DNA of 64,000 nt from Mesorhizobium sp. M2D.F.Ca.ET.226.01.1.1 (lineage in GTDB: Bacteria > Pseudomonadota > Alphaproteobacteria > Rhizobiales > Rhizobiaceae): contig NZ_RZOY02000002.1 of the NCBI RefSeq assembly GCF_004022705.2, positions 535,758 to 599,757 of the forward strand. Direction: 5' to 3'. The notes beneath the pieces were generated by a model, which was not told the DNA's origin, did no database searches, and saw only the letters and a program-made list of their open reading frames with translations. Below, piece after piece: positions 45,138 to 53,469 of this stretch; within the stretch, counting starts at the first letter, position 1; every line of letters starts with the position of its first letter. Both the position numbers and the translations under genes were made by a program.

Positions 45138-46693
45138 CTGAGGGGCTCCGGCGCGTTGAAGGTGGCGGTGTACTCGTTCGACTCAAAGCTGGCTCTGTCC
45201 TCGACGCGGAACTTGAAGGTCTGTGCCGGAGCGCGGATCTGGTCCGCCGGCTGGCGAACGAAGACCCTCAGCATTTTCAGGCGGTCGGGTTCGACCGGAA
45301 TGGCGAAGGAACGGCCTGCGGGGATGTCGTCGCCGACGACGACCATGTCAGCGCCTTCAAGGCCCTGCATGGTTACGACGATCGTCCTCGGCTCGGGGAT
45401 CATGTTGAGCAGCTTGACGGTATAGCCATTGCGGATGGATCCGTCGGTCAGCGTGACGAACTGGGGATTGCGATCATGCAATACGTTCAGTTCGAGCCGA
45501 TCGCGCGTCAGCAGCGAATAGAGCAGGCCGAGGCCGATCAGCGACCACAAGCCCATGTAGACGTAGGTGCGCGGCCGAAAGATCTTGCGGATGTGAAAAT
45601 GCGCCACCTTGTCGGAGAACAGGCCATCAGCGGTCCTGATCAGCGATGGATTGACTGAGCTGGACCCGCCTGCAGTCGCCAGCATCATGTTGGCGTTGTA
45701 GTCGGAGAGCGTCGCATAGGCGATCAGCCCACGCTCCTTGCCGAGCTTGTCCATGACGCCGTCACAGGCGTCGATGCAGAGCGCGCAAGTGATGCATTCG
45801 AGCTGCTGGCCGTCGCGAATGTCTATCCCCATCGGGCAGACCGCGACACAGGCATTGCAGTCGACGCAGTCGCCCACGGGCTGGCCTGCGGCCAGCACCT
45901 TCTTGGCGTGGCGCGAACGCGGTTCGCCGCGCCAGTCATTGTAGGTGACAGTGAGGGAATTTTCATCGAGCATGGCCGCCTGGATGCGGGGCCACGGGCA
46001 CATATAGGTGCAGACCTGTTCGCGCATCAGACCGCCGAACGTGTAGGTGGTAGCCGTCAGGACGGCGACAGTGATGTAGGCGACGGGCGCCGCAGTGCCG
46101 GTGAAGAGCTCGCCGAGCAGCGTCGGTGCATCGGCAAAGTAGAAGATCCAGGCGCCGCCAGTCGCCGCCCCTATGACCAGCCAGATGGTGTGCTTGGACA
46201 CACGCAGCATGAGCTTGCGCGCGGTCCAGGGACCTGCGTCAAGTTTCATGCGGGCGTTGCGGTCCCCCTCGATCGCACGTTCGACGACGAGGAACAGATC
46301 GACCCACACCGTCTGAGGGCATGCATAGCCGCACCAGGCACGGCCGACAGTCGAGGTGATCAGGAAAAGACCGACGCCCGCCATGACCAGGAGGCCGGCC
46401 ACATAGAAGAATTCCTGGGGCCATATCTCGATGAAGAAGAAGTAGAAGCGCCGGTTCGCGAGATCGAGCAGGACTGCCTGGTCCGGGGCAAATGGACCGC
46501 GAGCCCAAGGCAGCCACGCAGCCAGGTAGTAGATGCCAAGTGTGATCGTCATCACCAGCCATTTGAAGCGACGAAAGTTGCCCGAGGCGCGCTTCGGAAA
46601 GATCTTTTGACGCGCGGCATAAAGCGGCTTGCGGGTTTTGGCGGAATTGACAGTTTCTGTTTCGAGCCGTGTCAACTGCGTCTTATCACGCAT
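45134..46693 (-). CDS. fixG: cbb3 oxidase accessory ferredoxin-like protein FixG/CcoG
   Basis: A membrane protein thought to reduce copper for cbb3 assembly. About 519 residues from ATG 46693 (GTGGAG upstream; a GTG at 46729 is less likely). It has several membrane helices, the AWCGYACPQTVW motif, and two 4Fe-4S binding runs (CVDCNACVAVCPMGIDI and CITCALCIDACDGV). The C-terminus is an Ig-like domain. It is first in fixGHIS, 166 bp after fixP. Confidence 0.95.
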   Translation of the reverse strand: MRDKTQLTRLETETVNSAKTRKPLYAARQKIFPKRASGNFRRFKWLVMTITLGIYYLAAWLPWARGPFAPDQAVLLDLANRRFYFFFIEIWPQEFFYVAGLLVMAGVGLFLITSTVGRAWCGYACPQTVWVDLFLVVERAIEGDRNARMKLDAGPWTARKLMLRVSKHTIWLVIGAATGGAWIFYFADAPTLLGELFTGTAAPVAYITVAVLTATTYTFGGLMREQVCTYMCPWPRIQAAMLDENSLTVTYNDWRGEPRSRHAKKVLAAGQPVGDCVDCNACVAVCPMGIDIRDGQQLECITCALCIDACDGVMDKLGKERGLIAYATLSDYNANMMLATAGGSSSVNPSLIRTADGLFSDKVAHFHIRKIFRPRTYVYMGLWSLIGLGLLYSLLTRDRLELNVLHDRNPQFVTLTDGSIRNGYTVKLLNMIPEPRTIVVTMQGLEGADMVVVGDDIPAGRSFAIPVEPDRLKMLRVFVRQPADQIRAPAQTFKFRVEDRASFESNEYTATFNAPEPLR

Positions 46694-46793
46694 GTGCAAC
46701 TCCACTTTCCCAGCCAATGTCAGGGGCACCTGTCGTAAAGCCTCGCGGTAGGATAGCCTTGCCGGGTTGTGCAGATCGCATTAGGGATGGTGT

Positions 46794-46819
46794 CGAGGCC
46801 CGGCTCACGCCGGGCCTCG
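46794..46819. other. Perfect 11-bp hairpin between fixP and fixG
   Basis: CGAGGCCCGGC and GCCGGGCCTCG enclose TCAC. There is no T-run on the minus strand, so it is more likely an mRNA stability or processing element between fixNOQP and fixGHIS than a full terminator. Confidence 0.7.
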
Positions 46820-46859
46820 TCCGCTTGGCAGGGGGGACCGAAGAATAGGACTTCCATTC

Positions 46860-47723
46860 CTATTCTCCGCCGCCAAGCGAATGGACATAAACTGCAAGTT
46901 CCTTGACCTTGATCTCGCCGAGACGGCCAACCCAGGCCGGCATGACGCCCTGTTTTGGCGCACGGACCTGTGCGGCGATGGCTGTCTCACCGGATCCATA
47001 GAGCCAGATCGCATCGGTCAGGTCGGGGGCGCCGAATTCCCTGTTGCCTTTTGCATTGTCGCCGTGACAGGCGACGCAGTTCTCGGCAAAGACCTTGGCG
47101 CCGGGTTGGATCAGACTTGCATCGCGGACCTTGCCGGAAAGGCTGGCCACGTAGGCGCTGACTTGTGCGATCTGGTCGGCGGTAATGATGTCGCCGAAGG
47201 CCGGCATTTCCGACAGGCGCGTGTCCGGATCGGATGCGAAGCGGATGCCGTGCGTAATCGTCTGCTGGATCTGCTCGGCCTTGCCGCCCCATAGCCAGTC
47301 GTCGTCGTTGAGATTGGGAAAGCCCTTGGAACCTTGGGCGCCGGAGCCGTGACATTGTACGCAATTGACCTTGAAAGCGGCGCCACCGGCGGCGATTGCG
47401 AATTCGCGCAGGCCGTCGTCCGCGGAGATCTCCGAGACGCTCTTGGACTCCACCGCCGAGATATATTTGCCCTTGGCGGCCTCAGCCGCAGTCAGCTCGT
47501 TCCTGACCTCGTTGCGGCTGGAATAGCCGAGCACACCCTTCGTCGCCGAGTGCAACAGAGGCCATGCTGGATAGGCGATGGTGTAGCCTATCGCCCAGAC
47601 AATGGTGACGTAAAAGGTGATAACCCACCATCTGGGAAGCGGGTTGTTCAGCTCCCGGATGCCATCCCATTCGTGGCCGGTGGTCGAGACGCCAGAGATT
47701 TCATCGATATGCTCGTCGCTCAT
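46860..47723 (-). CDS. ccoP: cbb3-type cytochrome c oxidase subunit III (FixP/CcoP)
   Basis: A dihaem cytochrome c, 287 residues from ATG 47723. After MSDEHIDEISGVSTTGHEWD comes one membrane helix (ITFYVTIVWAIGYTIAYPAW) and two c-type haem domains with CVQCHGSG and CVACHGDN. Axial Met candidates are in LSEMPAFGD and QGVMPAWVG. The last gene of ccoNOQP, 2 bp after ccoQ. Confidence 0.96.
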   Translation of the reverse strand: MSDEHIDEISGVSTTGHEWDGIRELNNPLPRWWVITFYVTIVWAIGYTIAYPAWPLLHSATKGVLGYSSRNEVRNELTAAEAAKGKYISAVESKSVSEISADDGLREFAIAAGGAAFKVNCVQCHGSGAQGSKGFPNLNDDDWLWGGKAEQIQQTITHGIRFASDPDTRLSEMPAFGDIITADQIAQVSAYVASLSGKVRDASLIQPGAKVFAENCVACHGDNAKGNREFGAPDLTDAIWLYGSGETAIAAQVRAPKQGVMPAWVGRLGEIKVKELAVYVHSLGGGE

Positions 47724-47725
47724 GA

Positions 47726-47875
47726 TCACTCGTCCTCGAGCGGAATGCGGGCCGCTTCGTCGGCCAGCCTTCGGCTGCCGGGGCGTAGGGCAAAGGCGAT
47801 GCACCCCACGAAGAACAGCGCCATCGCAACCAGGCCCCAGCTGTCGGCAAACGCCCGCATCAAATTGTAGGTCAT
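47726..47875 (-). CDS. ccoQ: cbb3-type oxidase subunit IV (FixQ/CcoQ)
   Basis: A 49-residue membrane subunit. It begins MTYNLMRAFADSWGLVAMAL and continues with one helix ending in CIAFALRPGSRR, then LADEAARIPLEDE. CcoQ stabilises the complex. It sits between ccoO (11 bp) and ccoP (2 bp), its fixed place. Confidence 0.94.
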   Translation of the reverse strand: MTYNLMRAFADSWGLVAMALFFVGCIAFALRPGSRRLADEAARIPLEDE

Positions 47876-47886
47876 CAGCGTTCTCC

Positions 47887-48618
47887 TCAGCGGTAGCCGG
47901 CGGCTTCGTCGTAATTTTTGAAGTCGACCAGTGTGCCAAGCATCTGCAGGTAGGCGAGCAGGGCATCCATTTCGGTGACCTGTTGCGGGTTGCCGTCGAA
48001 GTCGCCGATCTTGGCTTTTGGGTAACGCGCCTCAAGGCCTGATGTGTCGGCATTGGGATCGGCCTGCGCCGCCAGATCCGCATTGGCGTGGACGATCATG
48101 TCATCGGTGTAAGGGACGGCTACAAGCCTGTTGGCGACCAGATGCGTTGAGAAATCCTTCACGTCGATCGGCGTGTCTTTCAGGAACCCATAGCTCGGCA
48201 TGATCGATTCCGGCACCACCGAGCGCGGGTCGGTAAGATGCGCGACATGCCATGCATTCGAGTAGCGGTCGCCAACTCTGGCGAGATCCGGCCCGGTGCG
48301 CTTCGATCCCCACTGGAAGGGGTGATCGTACATGGACTCGGCAGCTAGGCTGTAGTGGCCATAGCGCTCAACTTCGTCGCGGAACGGCCTGATCATCTGG
48401 CTATGACAGAGGTAGCAGCCCTCGCGCATATAGATGTTGCGCCCGACAAGTTCGAGCGGCGAATAGGGGCGCATGCCTTCCACCTTCTCGATCGTATTGT
48501 CGAGATAGAAGAGAGGCGCGATCTCGACGATGCCGCCGACCGTCACCACGAGCAGCGAGCCAACGAGAAGAAGCGTGGCGTTCTTCTCGATGATTGCGTG
48601 TTTGTCCATCAAGCCCAT
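47887..48618 (-). CDS. ccoO: cbb3-type cytochrome c oxidase subunit II (FixO/CcoO)
   Basis: A monohaem membrane-anchored cytochrome c, 243 residues. N-terminal helix ([20 protein letters not shown]), haem motif [15 protein letters not shown], and further [19 protein letters not shown] and [10 protein letters not shown] with a Met ligand. ATG 48618 shares one base with the ccoN stop, so translation is coupled. Confidence 0.96.
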   Translation of the reverse strand: MGLMDKHAIIEKNATLLLVGSLLVVTVGGIVEIAPLFYLDNTIEKVEGMRPYSPLELVGRNIYMREGCYLCHSQMIRPFRDEVERYGHYSLAAESMYDHPFQWGSKRTGPDLARVGDRYSNAWHVAHLTDPRSVVPESIMPSYGFLKDTPIDVKDFSTHLVANRLVAVPYTDDMIVHANADLAAQADPNADTSGLEARYPKAKIGDFDGNPQQVTEMDALLAYLQMLGTLVDFKNYDEAAGYR

Positions 48619-50237
48619 TACCTGGCTCCTGATCGCGCAGGTCGGATGGCGACGGGGCTCGGCATCGGCTCCTCCTCGCGCTGGTGGCCGAGGATGGTCC
48701 TGGTGATGTTCCAGGCCATGATCAGCGCGCCGGAGAGGTACATGGCCCCACCGATGGCGCGCATGACATAGTAGGGGTGCATGGCGGCGACGGTCTCGGC
48801 GAAGGAGTAGACCAGGAAGCCCTGCTCGTCGTATTCGCGCCACATCAGGCCCTGCATGACGCCGGATACCCACATCACCGCGGCGTAGACAACGATACCA
48901 AGTGTCGCCAGCCAGAAATGCCAGGTGACCAGCCGCAACGAGTAGAGCCGTTGCCGGTTCCAGAGCTTCGGCACCATGTAGTAGATTGCGCCGAACGAGA
49001 TCATGCCAACCCAGCCGAGCGCGCCCGAATGGACGTGGCCGATCGTCCAGTCGGTATAATGCGACAGCGAATTGACCGCCCGGATCGCCATGATGGGGCC
49101 TTCGAAGGTCGACATGCCATAGAAGGCGACGGCCATCACCATCATGCGTATGATCGGATCGGTGCGCAGCTTGTCCCAGGCGCCGGACAGCGTCATCAGG
49201 CCGTTGATCATGCCGCCCCAGGACGGCATCCACAGCATGATCGAGAACACCATGCCGAGCGTCTGCGCCCAATCGGGCAAGGCGGTGTAGTGCAGGTGAT
49301 GCGGCCCGGCCCAGATGTAGAGAAAGATGATCGCCCAGAAATGGACGATCGACAGCCGGTACGAATAGACTGGCCGGTTCGCCTGCTTGGGCACGAAATA
49401 ATACATCATGCCGAGGAAGCCGGCGGTGAGAAAGAAGCCGACCGCGTTGTGGCCGTACCACCATTGCGTCAAGGCGTCCTGGACCCCTGAAAAGGCGGAG
49501 TAGCTCTTGGAGCCCAGGAACGAGACTGGTATGGACAGGTTGTTGACCACATGCAGCATCGCGATGGTGACGATGAACGACAGGTAGAACCAGTTGGCCA
49601 CGTAGATATGCGGTTCCTTGCGCTTCAGGATCGTGCCAAGGAACAGAATGAGGTAGGCGACCCAGACGATGGTCAGCCAGACATCCACATACCATTCGGG
49701 TTCGGCGTACTCGCGGCCCTCGGTGATGCCGAGCAGGTAGCCGGTCGCGGCCATGACGATGAACAGCTGGTAGCCCCAGAAGACGAACCAGGCCAGATCA
49801 CGGCCGAAGAGGCGGGCGCGGCAGGTGCGCTGCACGACATACAGAGACGTGCAAAGCAGCGCGTTGCCGCCGAAGGCGAAGACGACACCGGATGTGTGCA
49901 ACGGCCGCAAACGACCGAAATTGAACCAGGGCTGGATGTTGAGATCGGGGTAGGCGAGCTGCAGCGCGATCACCACGCCGACCAGCATGCCGACGACACC
50001 CCAGAACACGGTGGCGATCGCGCCGTAGCGGATCGGACCATCCATGTAAGCGGATGGGTCAATCGGAGCTGCTGGCTTGAACTCCGTGTTGCGCAACAGG
50101 ATCGCAGTGAAACCAGCCACTGCGAAGAACAACACCCACATGTGTCGGCGGAAAGGTTCATCCACGCCGAAGCCGGCGGCCACCAGGGCCGCAAAAGCGA
50201 ACACGCTTAGAAGGACGATCTCTGTGCCGAATTTCAT
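48618..50237 (-). CDS. ccoN: cbb3-type cytochrome c oxidase subunit I (FixN/CcoN)
   Basis: The catalytic high-affinity haem-copper oxidase subunit that lets rhizobia respire in nodules. 539 residues, about twelve membrane helices. Landmarks are [20 protein letters not shown] (low-spin haem His), [20 protein letters not shown] (CuB His region with the cross-linking Tyr) and [15 protein letters not shown] (haem His ligands). It is the first gene of fixNOQP, and an FNR/FixK box lies 75 bp upstream. Confidence 0.97.
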   Translation of the reverse strand: MKFGTEIVLLSVFAFAALVAAGFGVDEPFRRHMWVLFFAVAGFTAILLRNTEFKPAAPIDPSAYMDGPIRYGAIATVFWGVVGMLVGVVIALQLAYPDLNIQPWFNFGRLRPLHTSGVVFAFGGNALLCTSLYVVQRTCRARLFGRDLAWFVFWGYQLFIVMAATGYLLGITEGREYAEPEWYVDVWLTIVWVAYLILFLGTILKRKEPHIYVANWFYLSFIVTIAMLHVVNNLSIPVSFLGSKSYSAFSGVQDALTQWWYGHNAVGFFLTAGFLGMMYYFVPKQANRPVYSYRLSIVHFWAIIFLYIWAGPHHLHYTALPDWAQTLGMVFSIMLWMPSWGGMINGLMTLSGAWDKLRTDPIIRMMVMAVAFYGMSTFEGPIMAIRAVNSLSHYTDWTIGHVHSGALGWVGMISFGAIYYMVPKLWNRQRLYSLRLVTWHFWLATLGIVVYAAVMWVSGVMQGLMWREYDEQGFLVYSFAETVAAMHPYYVMRAIGGAMYLSGALIMAWNITRTILGHQREEEPMPSPVAIRPARSGAR

Positions 50238-50733
50238 TGCAGATCCCGATCTCGAATCTGGTGGATGCCAAATCCGCAGCGCACTAATCGCGCAGCCGCC
50301 GCCCCCTCGCCCTGATCTATGTCAGGCCGCAAGATTTTGTGTCGGCGGCGCAATCAGCAGGTGGCGAATGAACGAGGAACGCAGCGCGGGCTCACCCCCC
50401 TCATGGAAGGCGTTCCCTGGGTTGGGCGGGCGCAGACGCGATCGCTGAGGCGAAAGCTGAGGCCCTGCGCGCGTTGGATGCTATTGCCGATGCCCTGCCA
50501 AACGTTGTTCGGATCCCATTGGAAACGAACGCGATCGTTCCGCCGAGCCGTGGCAGATTAAGGACCATGCTTCGCCGGTATGTGCCGAAACACACCTGGC
50601 GATTGGTCACGTTCCTATCAAAGCCCGAAAGCTGTTTGTCTCGACCGTGACGCCGCTTCGTCGAAGGCGCGGCAACATCGCATTAAAAGGCAAACACGGC
50701 CCGCCCCGGAGTCATGCGACATGGCCTCGCCGC
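50238..50733. other. 496-bp region between fnrN and fixN
   Basis: It holds the fixN promoter with the FNR-type box at 50312-50325. On the plus strand, about 50420-50647 reads like a coding remnant (EAKAEALRALDAIADALPNV, then LRRYVPKHTWRLVTF), ending at a TGA, but it has no start. No intact gene is supported. Confidence 0.55.
50312..50325 (-). promoter_or_regulatory. FNR/FixK-type box upstream of fixNOQP
   Basis: Minus-strand reading CTGACATAGATCAG fits TTGA-N6-TCAA except for the two outermost bases. Its centre is about 81 bp before the fixN ATG, which suits activation at -41.5 with a ~40-base leader. FnrN, encoded next door, is the likely activator. Confidence 0.75.
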
Positions 50734-51477
50734 TTAGGGCCGCTCGCGTCCGCCGCCACAGCGCTTCTCCAGACGGCTTATGCTGTCCACCGTCACATGG
50801 CGTGCGTTCTCAATCCGAATCACCCCGTCAGCCCGCAATCGCGTCAGTTGGCGGCTCACGGTCTCGTTGGTGATTCCAAGGAAATCAGACATTTCGACAC
50901 GCGTCAGCGGCAGATCGAAGGACGCCGACCCGGAAGCCGCATCGAGACTGGAATCGATATTCCGGGCCATCATGAGGAGAAAAGTCGCTACCTTTTCCGG
51001 AGCTGTCTTGCGCCCCAGCGTCACCATCCACTCGCGCGCCTCATCGAGTTCATTCAGCGTCTGTTTGAGCAGGCGATGCTCGAATTCCCGTGACGCCTTC
51101 ATCATCCGTTCGACGGCCGCTCGCGGAAACGAACACAGCGTGACTGCTGTTGCCGCTTCCGCATTGATCGAGCTTTCCACCTTGAAAGGACGTCCCAGAA
51201 AATCCGGTGCAAACTGGAGACCGACGATCTGCTGGCGCCCATCCGACAGGCTCTTTGATAGCTTTACAACGCCTGAAAGCACGTTGGAGTAGCTGTCGAC
51301 GTTCTGTGCCTCGCCGGTCAACTCCATTCCTGACTCGATCCGGCGACGCGAGCAAGTCTTGGCGAGCCCAACCAAATTGTCTGGATCGAGCGCACCGCAG
51401 ACACCGCGACGCCGTGCCTCGCAAGGGAAGCAAAGAACAGGAATGCCGGAACTATGAATGTCTTGCCGAAAGGTCAT
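50734..51477 (-). CDS. fnrN: FnrN-type oxygen-sensing Crp/Fnr regulator
   Basis: 247 residues. It has the N-terminal cysteine cluster Cys16, Cys19 and Cys27 (LCFPCEARRRGVCGAL) plus a central Cys115 (TLCSFPR), the set needed for an O2-labile 4Fe-4S cluster. This distinguishes FnrN from cluster-free FixK. The C-terminal helix-turn-helix is VEMSDFLGITNETVSRQL; its E..SR residues are those that read TTGAT half-sites. It should activate fixN and hemN, and itself through the box at 51562-51575. It starts at ATG 51477. Confidence 0.94.
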   Translation of the reverse strand: MTFRQDIHSSGIPVLCFPCEARRRGVCGALDPDNLVGLAKTCSRRRIESGMELTGEAQNVDSYSNVLSGVVKLSKSLSDGRQQIVGLQFAPDFLGRPFKVESSINAEAATAVTLCSFPRAAVERMMKASREFEHRLLKQTLNELDEAREWMVTLGRKTAPEKVATFLLMMARNIDSSLDAASGSASFDLPLTRVEMSDFLGITNETVSRQLTRLRADGVIRIENARHVTVDSISRLEKRCGGGRERP

Positions 51478-51561
51478 GCGTTCGCCTTACCCGATCCTAA
51501 CTGCCGGCAGGATACCCATCCAGGGTAGAGAAATCCTGCGGCGGTTTGTCCATGAGCGCGG

Positions 51562-51575
51562 CTGATCGAGATCAG
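51562..51575. promoter_or_regulatory. FNR-type box between fnrN and hemN
   Basis: CTGATCGAGATCAG is a near-perfect palindrome matching the TTGAT-N4-ATCAA anaerobox apart from the outer bases. It lies ~62 bp before the hemN start and ~91 bp before the divergent fnrN start, so it could control both. Confidence 0.75.
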
Positions 51576-51629
51576 GGTCTGCTTCAGCGATGCGTGCAGT
51601 GTTCCGGCGGGCAACACGGTGAACGCGAG

Positions 51630-52979
51630 ATGCAATCGGAAATAGCTGTCAAACTCAGCGAGAACGTCCCACGCTACACCAGCTATCCGACGGCGCCGCA
51701 TTTCCATTCGGGGATCGATGCTGCCATTTACCGTGGCTGGTTGGAGACGCTGGAAAGCGGCGACGAAATCTCGCTGTACCTGCACATTCCTTACTGCGAC
51801 AAGCTCTGCTGGTTCTGCGCCTGCCACACCAAGCAGACGCACCAATATGAGCCGGTGGCCGCTTATCTGCGCTCGCTGAATGCCGAAATCGTCACGATTG
51901 CCGGTCTGCTGAGCGGCAAGGCACATGTCCGTGCAATCCACTTCGGTGGCGGTTCGCCAACTATTCTGAGGCCCGATGATATGGTTGCTCTTGGAGCGGC
52001 CTTGCGGGACAGCTTCGACTTTCTCCCGGATGCTACGGTCAGCATCGAAATCGAAACCAACGACATGGACAAGGCGCGCCTTGATGCACTTGCTCAAATC
52101 GGCGTAACCCGGGCGAGCCTCGGCGTGCAGGATTTCGATCCGCAAGTGCAAAAAGCAATTAATCGTGAGCAGAGTTTTTTGCAGACCAAGGCAGTCGTCG
52201 ACGGGGTTCGTTCGCGGGGCGTCGAATCGGTCAATCTGGACCTGCTCTACGGGCTCCCGAATCAGACACGCGAGACGATCTGTTCCACGGTGGCGCAGGC
52301 ACTGACCTTGGAGCCAGACCGGATGGCCCTGTTCGGCTACGCACATGTGCCCTGGTTCAAGAAGCATCAGACGATGATCGACGAGGCATGGCTGCCGAGT
52401 CCCACTGAGCGTTTCGCCCAATCTCAACTCGCGGCGCGGGCAATTGTCGCCAAGGGATATGAGGCAATAGGACTCGATCATTTCGCGAAGCCCGACGATG
52501 CGCTGGCCATAGCGGCCCGCGCAGGGGTTTTGCATCGCAATTTTCAGGGCTACACTGAGGATCGCTGCCCGACACTGATCGGACTTGGCCCTTCGTCCAT
52601 CGGTCGTTTTCGCCAAGGCTACGTGCAAAACATGGCTTCGACTGCCGGGTACGGGCGCATGGTTGCGGATGGCGGGTTGGCTGCCGTCCGCGGCGTTGCC
52701 CTTTCCGACGACGATCGCGTCCGTGGCTGGATCATCGAGCGGCTGATGTGTGATTTTGCCTTCTCGGCAGTCGATCTGGTGGAGCGGTTCGGCAAAGCCG
52801 GCGAGCAGCTCCTTCATCGCTCGAGGTCCATCGCACTCCACGATCCTGCCCGAGCGCTTGAATTCGATGGTGACAGTTTCCTCGTACGGACTGAAAGTCG
52901 CCCCTTCATTCGAACCATCGCGGCCAAGTTCGATACATATTTCAAAGGGGGAACGGCGAGGCACTCGGTGGCGGTCTGA
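51630..52979 (+). CDS. hemN: Oxygen-independent coproporphyrinogen III oxidase HemN
   Basis: A radical-SAM enzyme for haem synthesis when O2 is scarce. 449 residues from ATG 51630, where the family begins (SENVPRYTSYPTAPHFHSGI). The start at 51546 would place the FNR box inside the gene and is less likely. The radical-SAM cluster is YCDKLCWFCAC (CxxxCxxC), followed by IHFGGGSPTILRPDD and ETNDMDKARL. It supplies haem for the cbb3 oxidase next to it and is probably FnrN-activated. Confidence 0.95.
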   Translation: MQSEIAVKLSENVPRYTSYPTAPHFHSGIDAAIYRGWLETLESGDEISLYLHIPYCDKLCWFCACHTKQTHQYEPVAAYLRSLNAEIVTIAGLLSGKAHVRAIHFGGGSPTILRPDDMVALGAALRDSFDFLPDATVSIEIETNDMDKARLDALAQIGVTRASLGVQDFDPQVQKAINREQSFLQTKAVVDGVRSRGVESVNLDLLYGLPNQTRETICSTVAQALTLEPDRMALFGYAHVPWFKKHQTMIDEAWLPSPTERFAQSQLAARAIVAKGYEAIGLDHFAKPDDALAIAARAGVLHRNFQGYTEDRCPTLIGLGPSSIGRFRQGYVQNMASTAGYGRMVADGGLAAVRGVALSDDDRVRGWIIERLMCDFAFSAVDLVERFGKAGEQLLHRSRSIALHDPARALEFDGDSFLVRTESRPFIRTIAAKFDTYFKGGTARHSVAV

Positions 52980-53125
52980 GCAAAGCACAGTGCGCTCGCC
53001 GTTTGGTCGATCGGCGAACCAGCTGCGTTCGTTTTGACCGCTCATAGGCGACTACCGCATCAAATCGAAAATGCAAACTTAGGCTGTTGCGCGGTATCTC
53101 CTTCCACATCCTCTCTTGCGCATAC

Positions 53126-53218
53126 CTACATTCCAAGGGGTTTGATCCTATGCTTCGCGAGGAGCAGGTAGGTCGCGACAGCTAGGCAATGTTCCAGCTG
53201 CCCTAGCGGAGGAGTCAC
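53126..53218 (-). pseudogene. Truncated relative of the island protein at 36236-36571
   Basis: A 30-codon frame starts with GTG overlapping the DUF2274 stop (GTGA). It contains QLEHCLAVATYLLLAKH, matching ELECCLAVAAYLVIRH of the gene beside the integrase, then ends at TAG. It may be the remains of a gene that once followed the trb operon, or a very small coupled gene. Confidence 0.5.
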
Positions 53219-53457
53219 GATTTTCCGGCAAGCTCCGTCGGCAGACGTTCTTTTCTGGCCCTGGCAAAGGCTCGGTCGCCTTCCAGAAACGCCGCCAGCA
53301 TGAAAGGGATGAGTTCTGCCACGGTTTCAGACTGACCATAGGTCTGACGGTAAAGTGCAGCATACTCCTTGAGTGTTTGGCTCAGCTCCGCGCTGACGGT
53401 AATGGTGATCTTCGAAGCTGTTCGGTCCGGAAGTTTTCCAAGTTTCAGGTCAGCCAT
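53215..53457 (-). CDS. DUF2274 domain-containing protein (trb operon)
   Basis: An 80-residue protein of the type found directly after trbI in ICE and plasmid trb operons: KLGKLPDRTASKITITVSAE, LKEYAALYRQTYGQSETVAE and IPFMLAAFLEGDRAF. It may be a ribbon-helix-helix-like protein. Function in transfer is not known to me. 12 bp after trbI. Confidence 0.87.
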   Translation of the reverse strand: MADLKLGKLPDRTASKITITVSAELSQTLKEYAALYRQTYGQSETVAELIPFMLAAFLEGDRAFARARKERLPTELAGKS

Positions 53458-53469
53458 GATAACTCCTGC

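Noticed and set aside
46694..46859. FNR box in front of fixG
   Set aside because: No TTGA-N6-TCAA-like palindrome in the gap; fixGHIS may be read from the fixN promoter or an unrecognised one.
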